DNA of 64,000 bases from NCBI GenBank assembly GCA_007922195.1, contig ML681992.1, forward strand, positions 37,599,614-37,663,613. The letters are read 5' to 3'. Below, one piece after another: positions 10,605-21,298 of the stretch. Below the pieces are notes generated by a model that did not search any database, was not told where the DNA came from, and saw only the letters and a program-made list of their open reading frames with translations. Source of the DNA: Podocnemis expansa. Lineage: Eukaryota > Chordata > Testudines > Podocnemididae. A program made the translations under genes and the position numbers. Within the stretch, counting starts at the first letter, position 1, and every line of letters begins with the position of its first letter.

Positions 10605-11562
10605 TTAGATTAATAATGATTGAAGATTATGATCTGGATGATGGGATAGATTGCACACTTAGTAAGTTTGCGGACGACACCAACCTGCGGGGAATGGTAG
10701 ACACCCTGGAGGGCAGGGACAGGATTCAGGGAGACCTAGACGAATTGGAGCAGTGGGCCAATAGAAATCCCATGAGGTTCAACAAGAACAAGTGCAAAAT
10801 CCTGCACTTGGGATGGAAAAACCCCATGTACTGCTACAGGCTGGGGAGTGATCAGCTAAGTAGCAGCACTGGAGAAAAGGACCTGGGAGTCATGGTGGAT
10901 GGGAAGCTGGATATGAGTCAGCAGCGTGCACTTGCTGCCAAAAAGGCCAATGGCATACTGGGCTGCATCAGGAGAAGTGTTGCCAGCAGATCGAGGGATG
11001 TGATCGTTCCCCTCTATTCTGCACTGGTGAGGCCATATCTGGAATACTGTGTCCAGTTTTGGGCTCCCTACTATGAAAAGGACATGGACAAATCAGAGAG
11101 AGTCCAGCGGAGGGCAACAAAAATTATCAAAGGGCTGGAGCGCAACCCCTATGAAGAAAGACTGAAGGAACTAGGTTTATTTAGCCTGCAGAAGAGAAGA
11201 CTGAGGAGGGATTTGATAGCAACATTCAGCTATCTGAAGGGTTGCTCCAAGGAGGATGGAGCTCGACTGTTCTCAGTAGTAACAGAGGGCAGAACGAGGA
11301 GCAATGGTTTCAAGTTACAGCTGGGGAGGTCCAGGCTGGATATTAGGAAAAACTTTCTTACTAGGTGAGTGGTAAAGCATTGGAATAAGCTATCTAGGGA
11401 GGTGGTAGAATCTTCTTCTTTAGAGGTGTTTAAGGCCCAGCTAGACAAAACCCTGGCTGGGATAAGCTAGTGGGAGTGGCCCTGTTTTTTTGGCAGGGGG
11501 TTGGACTAGATGGCCTCATGGGGTCCCTTCCAACCCTATGATTCAATGATTCTATGATTATG
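10605..11562 (+). mobile_element. CR1 LINE, 5'-truncated copy with 3' end
   Basis: Starts abruptly inside the reverse transcriptase, just before the active-site FADD, and runs to the CR1 3' terminus 'ccctatgattcaatgattct'. 5' truncation is the usual outcome of CR1 target-primed insertion. It is very close in sequence to the copy at 24.2-26.3 kb, so both belong to the same or sister subfamilies, in opposite orientations. Confidence 0.95.
10616..11473 (+). pseudogene. CR1 ORF2 C-terminal fragment with in-frame stop
   Basis: The frame is open from 10616 to a TGA at 11366-11368. It keeps FADDT (catalytic motif C) and the CR1 C-terminal region, including '[19 protein letters not shown]', '[11 protein letters not shown]' and '[17 protein letters not shown]'. 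The stop falls where the 24-26 kb copy has CGA for Arg (TRRVVKHW), so it looks like a CpG-to-TpG change. Reading on past it, the frame continues as VVKHWNKL...LDKTLAGIS to a stop at about 11468-11470. The N-terminal endonuclease and most of the polymerase are absent, so it is not functional. Confidence 0.92.
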
Positions 11563-11710
11563 AAAGTGCTTTGTGGTGATGATATGTGAAAAGAATTGTT
11601 AGTCTTAATCCGTTTCCAGGACAGACTTTTACAGCACCAGGACATAAATTAAGAGCAGAGAGAACAGTGGATGAATGCACTGTGGAAACTGAACTACTAA
11701 AGTGTGAGAT

Positions 11711-12305
11711 CGAAAGGGGTATCCGGGTTAGTGTCTTGCAGAGAAACACACAGCTTCCTGTGGCACTTTTAAAGACTAAGGCTATGTCCACACATACATC
11801 ATTATTTCAAAATAAGTTATTTCAAAATTAGTTAATTTGAATTAAGAAAATGTTAATTCGAATTAAGGGAAAGCCTGCTATCAAAATGGCTGTTATTTCG
11901 AAATAAGGCCGTTTGGACATGTTTCAAAACAACATGTCCAAACGGCCTTATTTTGAAATAACCATTTCGAAATAACAGCCGTTTCTAAATGAATGGGGTT
12001 TAAGCTGTTTCAAAATGATGGCTCTTATTTTGAAATAACAGAGCCCGTCATTTCGAAATAAGAAAATGTCTTGTGGACCTAATCTTTTTTATTTCAAAAT
12101 AGCCAGTGTTATTTCGAAATAAGAGAGACATGTGGACATACCCTAACAGATTTATTTATTGCATGAGCTTTTGGGAGAGAAAATCCCGCTTTGTCAGACA
12201 TGCTGAAAATGAAGCACTGGACAAAATGGGATTTTCTCCCCCAAAAGCCCATGCAATAAATAATTTTTTTAGTCTTTGAAAGTGCCACAGGACTCTCTTT
12301 ATTTC
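11711..12305. repeat. Family A repeats, head-to-head pair, interrupted by a Harbinger MITE
   Basis: The forward unit begins 'aaggggtatccgggttagtg', has 'cctgtggcacttttaaagac', is cut by 11780-12143, and resumes 'cagatttatttattgcatga' to 'aatcccgctttgtcagacatg'. A reverse unit follows at about 12224-12300: 'gggattttctccc', 'gcccatgcaataaata', 'gtctttgaaagtgccacagg'. The two form an inverted pair with arms of about 75 bp and a short spacer. Confidence 0.8.
11780..12143. mobile_element. PIF/Harbinger-like MITE, palindromic (364 bp)
   Basis: Inverted ends ggctatgtccacacat and atgtggacataccc, flanked by TAA on both sides (11777-11779, 12144-12146). The interior is built of inverted gaaataa/ttatttc words, including a hairpin at about 11907-11948 with 15-bp arms (ggccgtttggacatg and its complement). 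Non-coding. It is inserted in family A exactly at aaagac^TAA. Confidence 0.9.
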
Positions 12306-12839
12306 TCTAAAGTTTGAGAGTTTGTGTATCTGTGTTTTACTGTAAGCAATAAATGTAGTTTTGTGTTTTCATTTGTCTCAATTGTTTCTGCTTATGCATT
12401 GTGTTATGCAGTGTTTGCTAGTTTGTGACAATAATTAATATAGACATAAATGTGATATAAAATTATAAATATTTTTATGGAGCGATAACCGATGCATATG
12501 GTACTGAGAAGTGGTCACAAATGCCTACCTACACTGGGGCCTGCACATGCATAAAGGGGGCCTGGACAATACGTGAAAGTGGCCCAGAGATTAGGTGGGT
12601 TCTGGGACCTGTCAAATTATACTTTAACCACCAGGTATCTCTGTTCCTTTGCTGCCACCCCAGCACGGGCCCACTGGTGGGGGGGAGGCCCAGGAGTTGA
12701 GGAGGGGCACTGGTGGGGAGGTCTCCAGTGACAGCAAGGGACAGATCTGGCTCTGTACTGACAGTCGGCAGTGACTGGAGATGGATTCTGGCTCCGTAGC
12801 ACCATCTAGCAGCAGCACAGTGTTGGATCAGGTCCTGGG
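12306..12839. other. Unassigned non-coding sequence
   Basis: AT-rich to about 12500, then GC-richer sequence that may belong to family C but has no clear left end. Confidence 0.4.
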
Positions 12840-13159
12840 CTGAATTGGGCCTGGTCGGGGGGAAGGCGCCTTTGGGGCTGCTTGCCCCGGGTGACAAAAA
12901 GTCTAGTGATGGCCCTGGGAAAGACACCCCTGCCTGGCCCTGGCCACGCTTGCTGCGTGGCAGGGAAAGGCAACCTCCACCTGACTCTGGCTGCACTTAC
13001 TGGGTGGTGGGGAGAGGCACCTGCCCAGCCAGGGGACTGGGGCTGGGTCCAGCTCCCCACTGTTGGGCTGGGTCAGGCTCTGGGCCAGATTGGGGCCTGA
13101 TGGGGGGGCGCCTTTGGGTCTGCTTGCCCCAGGTGCCAGACATCCTAATTACAGCCCTG
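12840..13159. repeat. Family C repeat, right end
   Basis: Two related segments occur at about 12841-12900 and 13085-13140 ('ggcgcctttggg', 'ctgcttgcccc-ggtg'), and the second ends ctaattacagccctg at 13159, the reverse complement of the family C left end cagggctgtaa-tag. The same word order is seen at about 36480-36520. I found no target duplication. Confidence 0.5.
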
Positions 13160-13574
13160 GATTTTGGTCCTGTAGTTGTAGGTCATTTACCCTAAAACAT
13201 GACTGTTAAGAGGACTGTCATGAAAAGAGAAACCATTGTGGGACCAGAGGGACTGATGACCAGGGGTGCTAGAGCAGAAAGATCCACTCTATCATGCTTA
13301 GCTACAAGGGGGTGCACCAGCAGGGAGTCCACACTTCCACATTATCCAAGGTGATGCACATACAGTGGATCAGAATCATCCCTGGTTTTACCTCAGCTCC
13401 TGCAGGGACTCCTAGTGGTGAATAGGCTAATTGGCTTGCAGAAATTGTGGTAGTGGAACCAATGCTTTTTTTATGAAAGTATGCAGGGGTATGGAGTACA
13501 GGTACCTTTTTTTGCCAGCCCCATTGCCCAGCTGGGGTGGGTGGAGTCAGCAGGGGAAAGGGGAGTACCAGAAC
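13160..13574. other. Unassigned non-coding sequence
   Basis: No recognised gene, RNA or repeat end. Confidence 0.4.
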
Positions 13575-13931
13575 CAATGTTCCCTCTAATTTTTCATATG
13601 CTGTGTGCGCAAAAATTTTCTTTTGTGCAAATTTTCAGAACTGGTCTGCAAATTTGTGCGTCCTCCAGTGAGTGTGGTCCAACTCGTGAGCCCAATGAAG
13701 CAAGTATGTAGGATGCAACTAATATATTAACTTTATTTTGATATGGTGATGGAAATGATATGATAAATTACAAAACCTTATCTGAAACATGCTACTTGAA
13801 ACAGCTTTCTTGAAGTAGCATAAAAATATCTGCACTGTTTAATTTTTTTTGTGCACGCTTTATTTTGGTGTGTGCGCAGGTTTCACAACCTGTGTGTGCA
13901 CGCGCACACACACAGCTTAGAGGGAACATAG
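13575..13931 (+). mobile_element. hAT-type MITE, family H1, long form (357 bp)
   Basis: Ends are caatgttccctctaa and ttagagggaacatag, with a perfect 8-bp target duplication accagaac at 13567-13574 and 13932-13939. The termini match the 186-bp copies, but the interior carries an extra block of about 170 bp with 'ccagtgagtgtggtcc' and 'aacatgctacttgaaac', which is also present in the copy at 54951. Confidence 0.95.
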
Positions 13932-14000
13932 ACCAGAACCCTTTTCTAAAGTGTTTTATTTAAAAAATTACTGGGTGAAATACAACTACAACCTGCATTC

Positions 14001-14140
14001 TGTGACGGGACCATCACAGCAATAAAAATGAAAAGCCAAAGGAAGAGATATGGCTGGAACAGACAGAAAATAAATCCTACTTACGATGTTCATTGGTTGC
14101 ATGGATTCTTCAGACTAGATTTCAAACTTCTTTTTAAAAG
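14001..14140 (+). repeat. Unclassified dispersed repeat, family B copy 2
   Basis: Collinear with 6681-6812; see that entry for the shared words. Both copies are followed by a T/A-rich stretch. Confidence 0.6.
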
Positions 14141-15409
14141 AAAAATTCTTCTTTTCCATAGGATAAAAACAATTCATGGTTTTTCTGTGCATACTGATGT
14201 CATTCTTAATTATTGGAACAGATCTTCGGCTGGTGTAAACCTCAATAGTTGTACTAAAATCAGTAAAGAACTCCAGCTGAGAAACTCTATGGATTTCAGT
14301 GAAGCTATGGTGACAGATACCATATGAGAGGCCTTGACGAATGTACTGCACACCGAGGGGCCAGCCCAAAACCTAAGGCACATAGATGCACAGTACTTTA
14401 GAACACACCCTGCTGTTGAAAAATTGCTGCTGCCACCAACAGTTTTGATGACAGTGTGGAATGAACAAGGCCCACACCTGCTTAAAAAAACACTGCCAAC
14501 ACTTTTAGTGGTGGTGTGGTGCACAAAAGGCCCCCAGCATGGAAAAAAGTCAGTGCCCAGGGCACTTTCAGTGGTGGGAGGAGGGAGCAGCAGTGCTGAA
14601 AGTCTTGCACTGGTGGCTTTTTTTAGCCACCAGGGGGCATTCAGCTACATCAGCACCACAGCACAGATAGGTGCCAGGGGCAAATCCCTGGGCACCAGAG
14701 TGCCCTGGCACCCAGAATTTGTTGACCCCTGCTATATGAGGTTGTGACCTATTGTCAGTAGAATCATGTGTGTATCAGTCAGATACAACATGTATGTATG
14801 TGTGTATCAGTTGTTGAACTATAATTTCTTGGAGGTCCCCCCGCAAGGCCTGAATATTGCCCTTTATTACCAGTGTAATTTCACAATGTGAAATCAGTGT
14901 GATATATAGTCTTTAGATTTACATTATGTTTATTTCCCACCAGTTCACCAAAAAGTCCTTTCACTAATGAGCTATTACAAATCTGTGTTTAGAGGATCAC
15001 TTTTTTTTTCAAGATACTAATATGTAGCTCATCTAACTATAATGCCCCAGTGGTAAAAGAGAGAATTTCACAGTAGAGAATCTTTTTTAAACGAGAAAAT
15101 AAGTGCAAGGACACATGCTTTCTGAGACTAATTGGGTTCTCTTGCTATTTCAGATATTTATGTTGCAATAAATACTTCCATCACAATCTAAGAGTTCCTA
15201 TTGTGTTTTCCTAAAGTGGCAGCTGTCTATCAACATGGAAATGATTGTGATCTTAAAAATCAGCATCCCTCTGTGTTCAAAAGGAAGGAGGAGAGAAGCA
15301 AATAGTATAATTGTGAAACCACTGATACACCCCTCTTGATTCTCCTTTTATGGCTGACTAGTATAATTAATTGAGGCACGAGTAGAAACCTATTCTTGAA
15401 GGACTCTAT
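14141..15409. other. Unassigned non-coding sequence
   Basis: A frame at 14334-14747 (137 codons) runs through repetitive, GC-biased sequence ending near 'tttgttgacccctg', a hAT-like right-end word. The matching left end was not found. No domain recognised. Confidence 0.4.
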
Positions 15410-16114
15410 GGCTATGTCTACACTACAGAAGTTAGTTAAGCCAGCTTAATAAAGTCTACTTTAAGCTGGTTTAAAATAGACCTTATTAAAGCTGGCTTAG
15501 AGGGTCCACACTCAAAATGCCAGGAGACTCCCCACATCCACACTGGCAGCTGCTAGGTTGCCCTAGGAGTGGTGCATTGGGGTACCTGGCCCACAGTGCA
15601 CCACAGCAGAAGTTCCTCTCTCTCCCAGCCACTTCTTTACTACAGGAAGTGAGTGACACCACCACCCTCCATACTGTGTTTGGCAATAGGAAGCCCAGGG
15701 AGGTCAGGGAGCCTGATGTAGCCCAGTGATGTGCTAGCACAGCATTTCACCCTGCTCCCTGCATTTCCCAGGCTCCTCCAGCTCTGGACCAGGTGTTGCA
15801 GGGCAACTGCTAGTGTAAGGGCAGGGTGCAGCAGTTGTTAAGACTCAAACACCAGGGCACAGCACATAGAGGAAGGTGAAGTCAACTCACCTGTTGTAAT
15901 GGGAAAAAAATCCATAGTCATGATCTAATCCTGCTTTCACATAATCTAATCTAAAAAATAATAGCAATTTTCTTTTTCTTTCCTTCTTTTTCTTTCTTAT
16001 ATGCTGTTTCCCAGTGTTTGAATCTTAACAACTGCTTTGATTTGCTGTTACAGTGTGACCTGATCTTATGTCTTACACTCCTCTGCATTTATTTTGTACC
16101 ATTCTGTAAGTTCC

Positions 16115-16222
16115 CCCATCTTCAAACTCTCTGAGGAAGTGGGATTTTCTCCCATGAAAGCTCATCCAATAAATAAATTTGTTAGTCTCAAACAGTGCCT
16201 CCAGACTCCTTGTTTGTTTTAC
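16115..16222 (-). repeat. Family A interspersed repeat
   Basis: Reverse orientation: 'ctctgaggaagtgggattttctccc', 'atgaaagctcatccaataaa', 'tttgttagtctcaaa', 'agactccttg'. It lies inside the composite MITE cluster. Confidence 0.75.
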
Positions 16223-16224
16223 AG

Positions 16225-16800
16225 AAATATCGGGGGGGGGTCTGTCTGAGAAGGGGAAACACACAGGGTTGGGCTAAGGGCAAGGGGGAAGACACATGGG
16301 TTTGGGCAGAGAAGGGGAGAGACAGGCAGAGTCAGGCTGAGAAGGGCAAGGGGAGAGCCAGACAGGATCACACTGAGAAGGAAGGACACACAGGGTTGAG
16401 CTGAGAATGGGAGAGATGTGGGTCCGGGCTGAGAACAAGAGAGATGCAGGGTTGGGCTGGAGAAGGGGAAAAGATGCTGGATCAGGTCAGGCTGAAGAAG
16501 GCGGAGACATGTGAGGTCAGGCAGAGAAGGGGGAGAGATGCGGGGGCCGGGCTGAGAATGGTGAGTGGTGCAGAGTTGGTAAAAGAAGAAGAGAGACATG
16601 CAGGGTTTGGCTGGAGACGGGCAAGGAAAGAGACACCAGGGCTTGTGCTGAGAAGGGGAGAGATCCTGGATCGGGTTGGGCTGAGAAGAAAGATGCCAGA
16701 TTGGGTTGGGCTGAGAAGTGTGTGGGAGGAGATGCAGGTGAGGCTGATAAGGAGAAGGACTCCAGATCAGATTGGGGGAAGACAACCTGGGCTGTAGTCC
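16225..16800 (+). repeat. Purine-rich minisatellite
   Basis: Imperfect tandem units of roughly 30-40 bp centred on 'ggttgggctgagaagggg' and 'gagagatgc'. At least a dozen variants are visible. The strong strand asymmetry (purines on plus) creates a 228-codon Pro/Ser-rich reverse frame (16905-16219) that I regard as an artefact. Confidence 0.8.
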
Positions 16801-17216
16801 TAGGATGCAGGGCTGCGGGGCTGGGCTAAGACATCGCGAGTTTGGATGTGTTGCATACAGGTGGGAATGCTCCCAACTGTGTTGTGCCTTCTCTCCAGCC
16901 CCCATCCCTATATTTCAAATAGCTAGGAGGCCAATTAAGTCGACTTAAGCCAACTCCCAGGCCGCATTGACTTAAGTCGACTTAGTAAAGTTGACTTAAC
17001 TGCTAAGTCAACTTTACAAGTGAGAGTTATTAAGTCAACTTAAGCAAATGCTTAATTTGACTTAATAGCTTCTTAGTGTGGCCAGGGCTTTGTTTAAGTC
17101 AACTTAATGGGCTTTTGTCCAGCGAAATAAGTTGTTTCGAAATAACATATTATTTCGAAACAGCTTGTTTCGAAATGTGTTGTTTCGAAACAAGCCTGCC
17201 CTGTGTGAACATAGCC

Positions 17217-17578
17217 AAGGAAACAGAGATATGCTTCCCCAACCTCCTCTTTACTTTAAACACTGCCTATTCCCCAGTGATTCCTAACTTCTATAGTGGC
17301 CATTTTACTTAGGACTAGTGAAAGCTCATGCAGGCTGTTACAGCCTCCAGGTGCACATGCACACAAGACTAACTCAGAAGAGCCCCAGAATTGGGGGAGT
17401 ACAGTGGTGCTTTAGAACCATCTTTTTGAGTTGCGCTAAACATGCCTTGGCTGCTGCTTAAGATCTGGACCATTTTCTTTAAAATCTGTTTTTGGTTTTT
17501 TTGTGCTAGTTCTAGTTTGTGGAGTTATATAAAAAAGCCACTCTGTATAGAAGTGGGTTCAAGAAACCAGCTCAGCCA
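17217..17578. other. Unassigned non-coding sequence
   Basis: No recognised feature. Confidence 0.4.
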
Positions 17579-17585
17579 GTAACTT

Positions 17586-18901
17586 ACTGTAACCCTTCTG
17601 ACAGGGCAGACTGGCAGAACAAGGGCCAGGTTCTATATCTAGGGGTTTCCCAATAATGTAACAACACCAACTGGCTTAAGCCCCCCCCCCCTCCAGGTTT
17701 CTGGGGAAGCCTGCACTGTTCCCTGGGCACCCCAAAGGGGTAAGCCTTCTTGTCTCACAAGGACAAGTCTGAGTGTAGTAAGCAGAAGTTTTAATAGTAG
17801 TAAAATGTAATGTAAAAAGCCAAACAACAGAGATCAGCACTGATCTAGAAAATCAATACAGAGCAAAGTTCCCAACCCACAGCGCATAACAGAACATACA
17901 AGACTTAATGGCAAAAACCTGCACTGATCTGGAGAATTAGTGCTAACTAGGCTCCCAACCAAACCTAGGGTATGTAGGGAGTGTCTTTCATGCCAGCGCC
18001 ACCCACGGTCACTCAATCCATCCTCTATCACCGTCCCTTGGCTCCGCCTGCTGTCCGCTGGCTCTGTCCACCGGTCACTCACACCACCCAGCTCGCTGCT
18101 GGCTGCTCTCACCATCCACTGGCTATGCCTGCTGTCCGCCAGCTCCGCCTACTGGTCACTCACACCACCCAGCTCACCACTCTCACTGTCTGCCGGCTCT
18201 GCCCAGCTCACCTCTGGCTGCTCTTACCATCTGCTGGTCACTCCATCGCTGCTCCTCTTCAGTGATTTCATGTCGGGGGGGGTGCTCTCTCTAGTGATTT
18301 TAGCTTAGAAAGAGTTTGCCTCTCTCAGTGATTTCAGCTCTTAAACCTCAAGTAGCAGCAACCAGCTACTTCGATAACAAAGAAGAGGCCTCAAAAAAGC
18401 CCAGCCAGATCTATCATTTGATAGTGGGGCCATTGGGGAAGGCAAAATGCCTCAGGCACTGCTCCAGAAGGAGCTATGCAAAACCACATCCCTGTCTTAA
18501 ACTTTTCAGGTTGAAATAGCCAGTGGCCTCTTTTACAAATTTCTTTTTAGCTAAGGGTAACTTTTACCCTTTAACTAACCCAAACAGATTTGGAACAAGC
18601 AGAAAATAGCATATTACAAAAGACAGTATTTTATATTTTCTCTTCAGTACAATTACAGATATTAACAGATGTGTGATCAGATAATCCCAAATACATTTAC
18701 CCACTGTGTGCTGCACCCAGTATGCTAATACCTAATTGTGCTCTTTGTGTTCATCCTAATACAGGACCCATGCAGATTAGTTGCCCCCCTTCAGAAGCTA
18801 TTAGGCACAGCTTCTAAGCCTGCCTTACAACATGTTTTAGAGGAAGTGAAAAAACAAACAGGTTCCCAGCTTACCAAAAAGCATCTTTGCCTGACACCAC
18901 A
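17586..18901 (-). mobile_element. Solo LTR-like block (about 1.3 kb)
   Basis: Read on the minus strand it starts TGTGGTGTCAGGC and ends GGGTTACAGT. An identical 7-bp word, gtaactt, flanks it at 17579-17585 and 18902-18908. Near the 3' part the minus strand has 'ctattaaaacttctgcttac', a plausible polyadenylation region, then a segment ending 'cagaagggttaca' like the block at 44.3-45.2 kb. No internal retroviral coding region is present, as expected of a solo LTR. The 7-bp rather than 4-6-bp duplication and imperfect TG/CA ends leave the class open. Confidence 0.55.
18030..18245. repeat. Short tandem array inside the LTR-like block
   Basis: Units containing 'ggtcactcacaccacccagc', 'ctggctgctctcaccatc' and 'tgctgtccgc' repeat with variation three to four times. 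Confidence 0.7.
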
Positions 18902-18908
18902 GTAACTT

Positions 18909-19580
18909 GTTAGCAATGTAGAAATGTAGTGCATGAGAATGACAAGCAAAATGTTCTTCACCTTGCACACTTCTGGAACCTGATCAGTCCTTTCCTCCTG
19001 GTATCACAAAACCTACCTTGAGAACAGGGATGACCTCTCCAAGGAGCTATGAAACATTTTGAGTATCTTTCAGTAATATTTGGGAAAGCATTGAAAAATG
19101 AGCTAATCTGCCTCTGCATTAGCTGATGTACAACTCTGTGGACCCTGCAGACCCATACATAGCAGAAGTATTTCATTTATTTCTTCACATTGCCATTCTA
19201 ATTGAGTCATTTATATTAAATGATCCTTCCTGGACTGAAAGACTGGACATTGGAATTTACTGTAGCTTTAGGAGTCAGGTCAGGTGACTAATTCATAACA
19301 AATCTTTTCATTGATTTAATCTCTAAGTCTATTCATGAACAGATGAGTTTTCTCAATGTTGCAATTGTTAAAAAATCCTTTGCCAAAACATCTTCACAAT
19401 AATCTGTTATGAACAGTTCATGGTGAATGTTCAAAATTGTCTGAGCGTAACTCATTGCAAGCATTAATCATAAGGAATTAGATTTTTTTTTCCCTTGTCA
19501 TCAGTTTAGTGTCACTCATGGCCTGGTTTGTGCAGGTGTGCTGGGACACAAGGCACCCCTTCATAATATTGTATGGGCTC
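18909..19580. other. Unassigned non-coding sequence
   Basis: No recognised gene or repeat. Confidence 0.4.
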
Positions 19581-19770
19581 ATGCACTTACCAGGAAAGAG
19601 AAGAGAATGGGAAGACTGGAAGATCAAGAACCTCAAGAAACCACATGGAAAGAGACTGAAAATATTGGGATTGTTTACTTGAGAGAGGAGAAGAAAAACA
19701 GGGGACATGGTAAAGGTATTTTAAAGAATAGGAATGAGAAGGCAGATCAGGGGTTTCTGTTGCCCTTGTC
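19581..19770 (+). mobile_element. Possible CR1-like 3' coding remnant, very decayed
   Basis: 'agagactgaaaatattggga', 'ttgtttacttgagagaggag', 'aagaaaaacaggggacatgg' resembles the CR1 stretch encoding [18 protein letters not shown] (compare 11160-11215). Only about 60 codons and several disruptions. A chance resemblance is possible. Confidence 0.45.
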
Positions 19771-20539
19771 TAATAGCTATTTCTGGGCAACTTTTTATGA
19801 AGAATAGTTCGTTCAGAAATGCAATTTCAGTTGACTCAAAACTATCCGTGCTTCCTTTTGAGTTTGCCAGATAATTTTGACCAAACTCAGTGTTCAAAAC
19901 ATTTTTTTTTTTAATGTAAACAGTTTTGTGTTGACCAAGCTTCAAAAATTTCAGTTTGATTTTTGGGCATTTTGACAAAAATCAAAAAGGACTAACTCCA
20001 CAAAATACAGAAAAATCTCCCTTAACTTTTAGCCTGCTGATAGCAAAAGGATTAATAAACCCTATTCTAGAGGCCTATCCTAGCCCATATACTGCTATGT
20101 ACTTTATTGTCCATAATTCATAGAACAATTTTGATGAGGATATTGAACTCTTTTCTGATTATTAAGTATAACGTTGGAAGAGGCACAAATGAAACACATC
20201 CTGACTCAAATATTGAGATTGTTATAGCCAGTGACGGAGCTGCCTTTGACTACATCTGTCGTGATGATATAATAAATGGATCACAGTTTCTATTGAATCA
20301 GTTCATAAGCAGTTTCAAAGAAATAACTAATGTTTATAGTACATAAGCATTTTAGAGAAAGGCTTGAATAGCTGCAGATAGCTATAAGCAAACCAGGAGA
20401 AGATGTTATGCTATCTTGAGAACATCCGTAGTATGGCTGGCAGATGCCACATTGTGTATGATCCCAAGTCAATCTATGGTAAAGTAAAAAGAAGGTTTTC
20501 TTTGCAATGGGTGTACTTCTAATAATACCTACCTGTTGT

Positions 20540-20716
20540 AGAGTGCTTTTCATGAGTAGTCCGCAAAACATTTTACAAAGGAAATCAGTGCCATTATTCC
20601 CACTTTATGGAGGGGAAAAGCTGACATGACTTAACTACGGTCAACCAACTGGCTTAGCTGGGCCTGGAATCTAGTTCTCCTGAGGCCCAGGCCCGTGGGC
20701 TGTCCATTAGTCACAC
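20540..20716 (-). repeat. MIR-like SINE, reverse orientation
   Basis: 'ccattattcccactttatgg', 'aggggaaaagctgacatgac', 'ttaactacggtca', 'cctggaatctagttctcctg' is the reverse complement of the MIR order (fraction of matched words, no tRNA head left). Confidence 0.65.
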
Positions 20717-21298
20717 AACCACCTTACAGGCACAAAGATTAATGATATCACTTGCTTATCAAAACTGGCCTGTTTGATGCCAGCTTAGCTAGGAGGAGTC
20801 AGAGGGTCTTTACTTTTTGCTGACAGCCAACTTGAAATCTGATGGTGTCATTTCGTCTCAGCAGAGTTCAAGGGAAACTAAGGTCTTTGCACATCATTAG
20901 CCAATGCTTCACAATTCCATCAATGACTTTACTTCTTTGCCTTTATATGTCACATTGACTTTCTGCAGACTGTTTTACAGACTGTTTTTTTCAAGTTCTT
21001 GAAAGGTCAAGAGCAATGTGTAGTTTCTGCACCTCCAAAGCTCACCCAAGGTCCAAATGCTTGAAAATCAAGGAATTAAAATAGGGTTTATGGGGTGGGG
21101 GCTCCAATCCTGTTTCCAGAGGTTTTCCACTGACTTCAGTAGGATCAGGAGCAAGTTATTTTGGCAATGAGTATGTTACCTCAGAACCGAATTCCTTTAC
21201 TTTGATAGCTTAGCTCTGAGACAGCAAATAAATAATTTCAGTAAATTCATTAAAGAACTCCAATCTCACCTAGTTCTGAGATAGGAGGGTAGGACCAG
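20717..21298. other. Unassigned non-coding sequence
   Basis: No recognised feature. Confidence 0.4.

Larger units (their letters stand above)
15410..17216. mobile_element. Composite Harbinger-like MITE cluster
   Basis: Left end ggctatgtctacact and right end ctgtgtgaacatagcc are mutually inverted. Near the left lies an inverted set of 'agcttaataaag/ctttaagctgg' words. Near the right (about 16935-17080) are 'ttaagtcgacttaa' words, then from 17120 gaaataa/ttatttcg words typical of the other Harbinger MITEs here. Two subfamilies are therefore joined or nested. A family A copy and a minisatellite sit in the middle. I see no clear 3-bp target duplication, so the outer limits are approximate. Confidence 0.55.

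Noticed and set aside
16219..16905. 228-codon reverse frame rich in Pro, Ser and Leu
   Set aside because: It is the translation of the purine-rich minisatellite; its periodicity follows the DNA repeat.
18030..18245. CRISPR-like regular repeats
   Set aside because: Units are variable and contiguous without unique spacers, in an animal genome; it is an ordinary tandem array.
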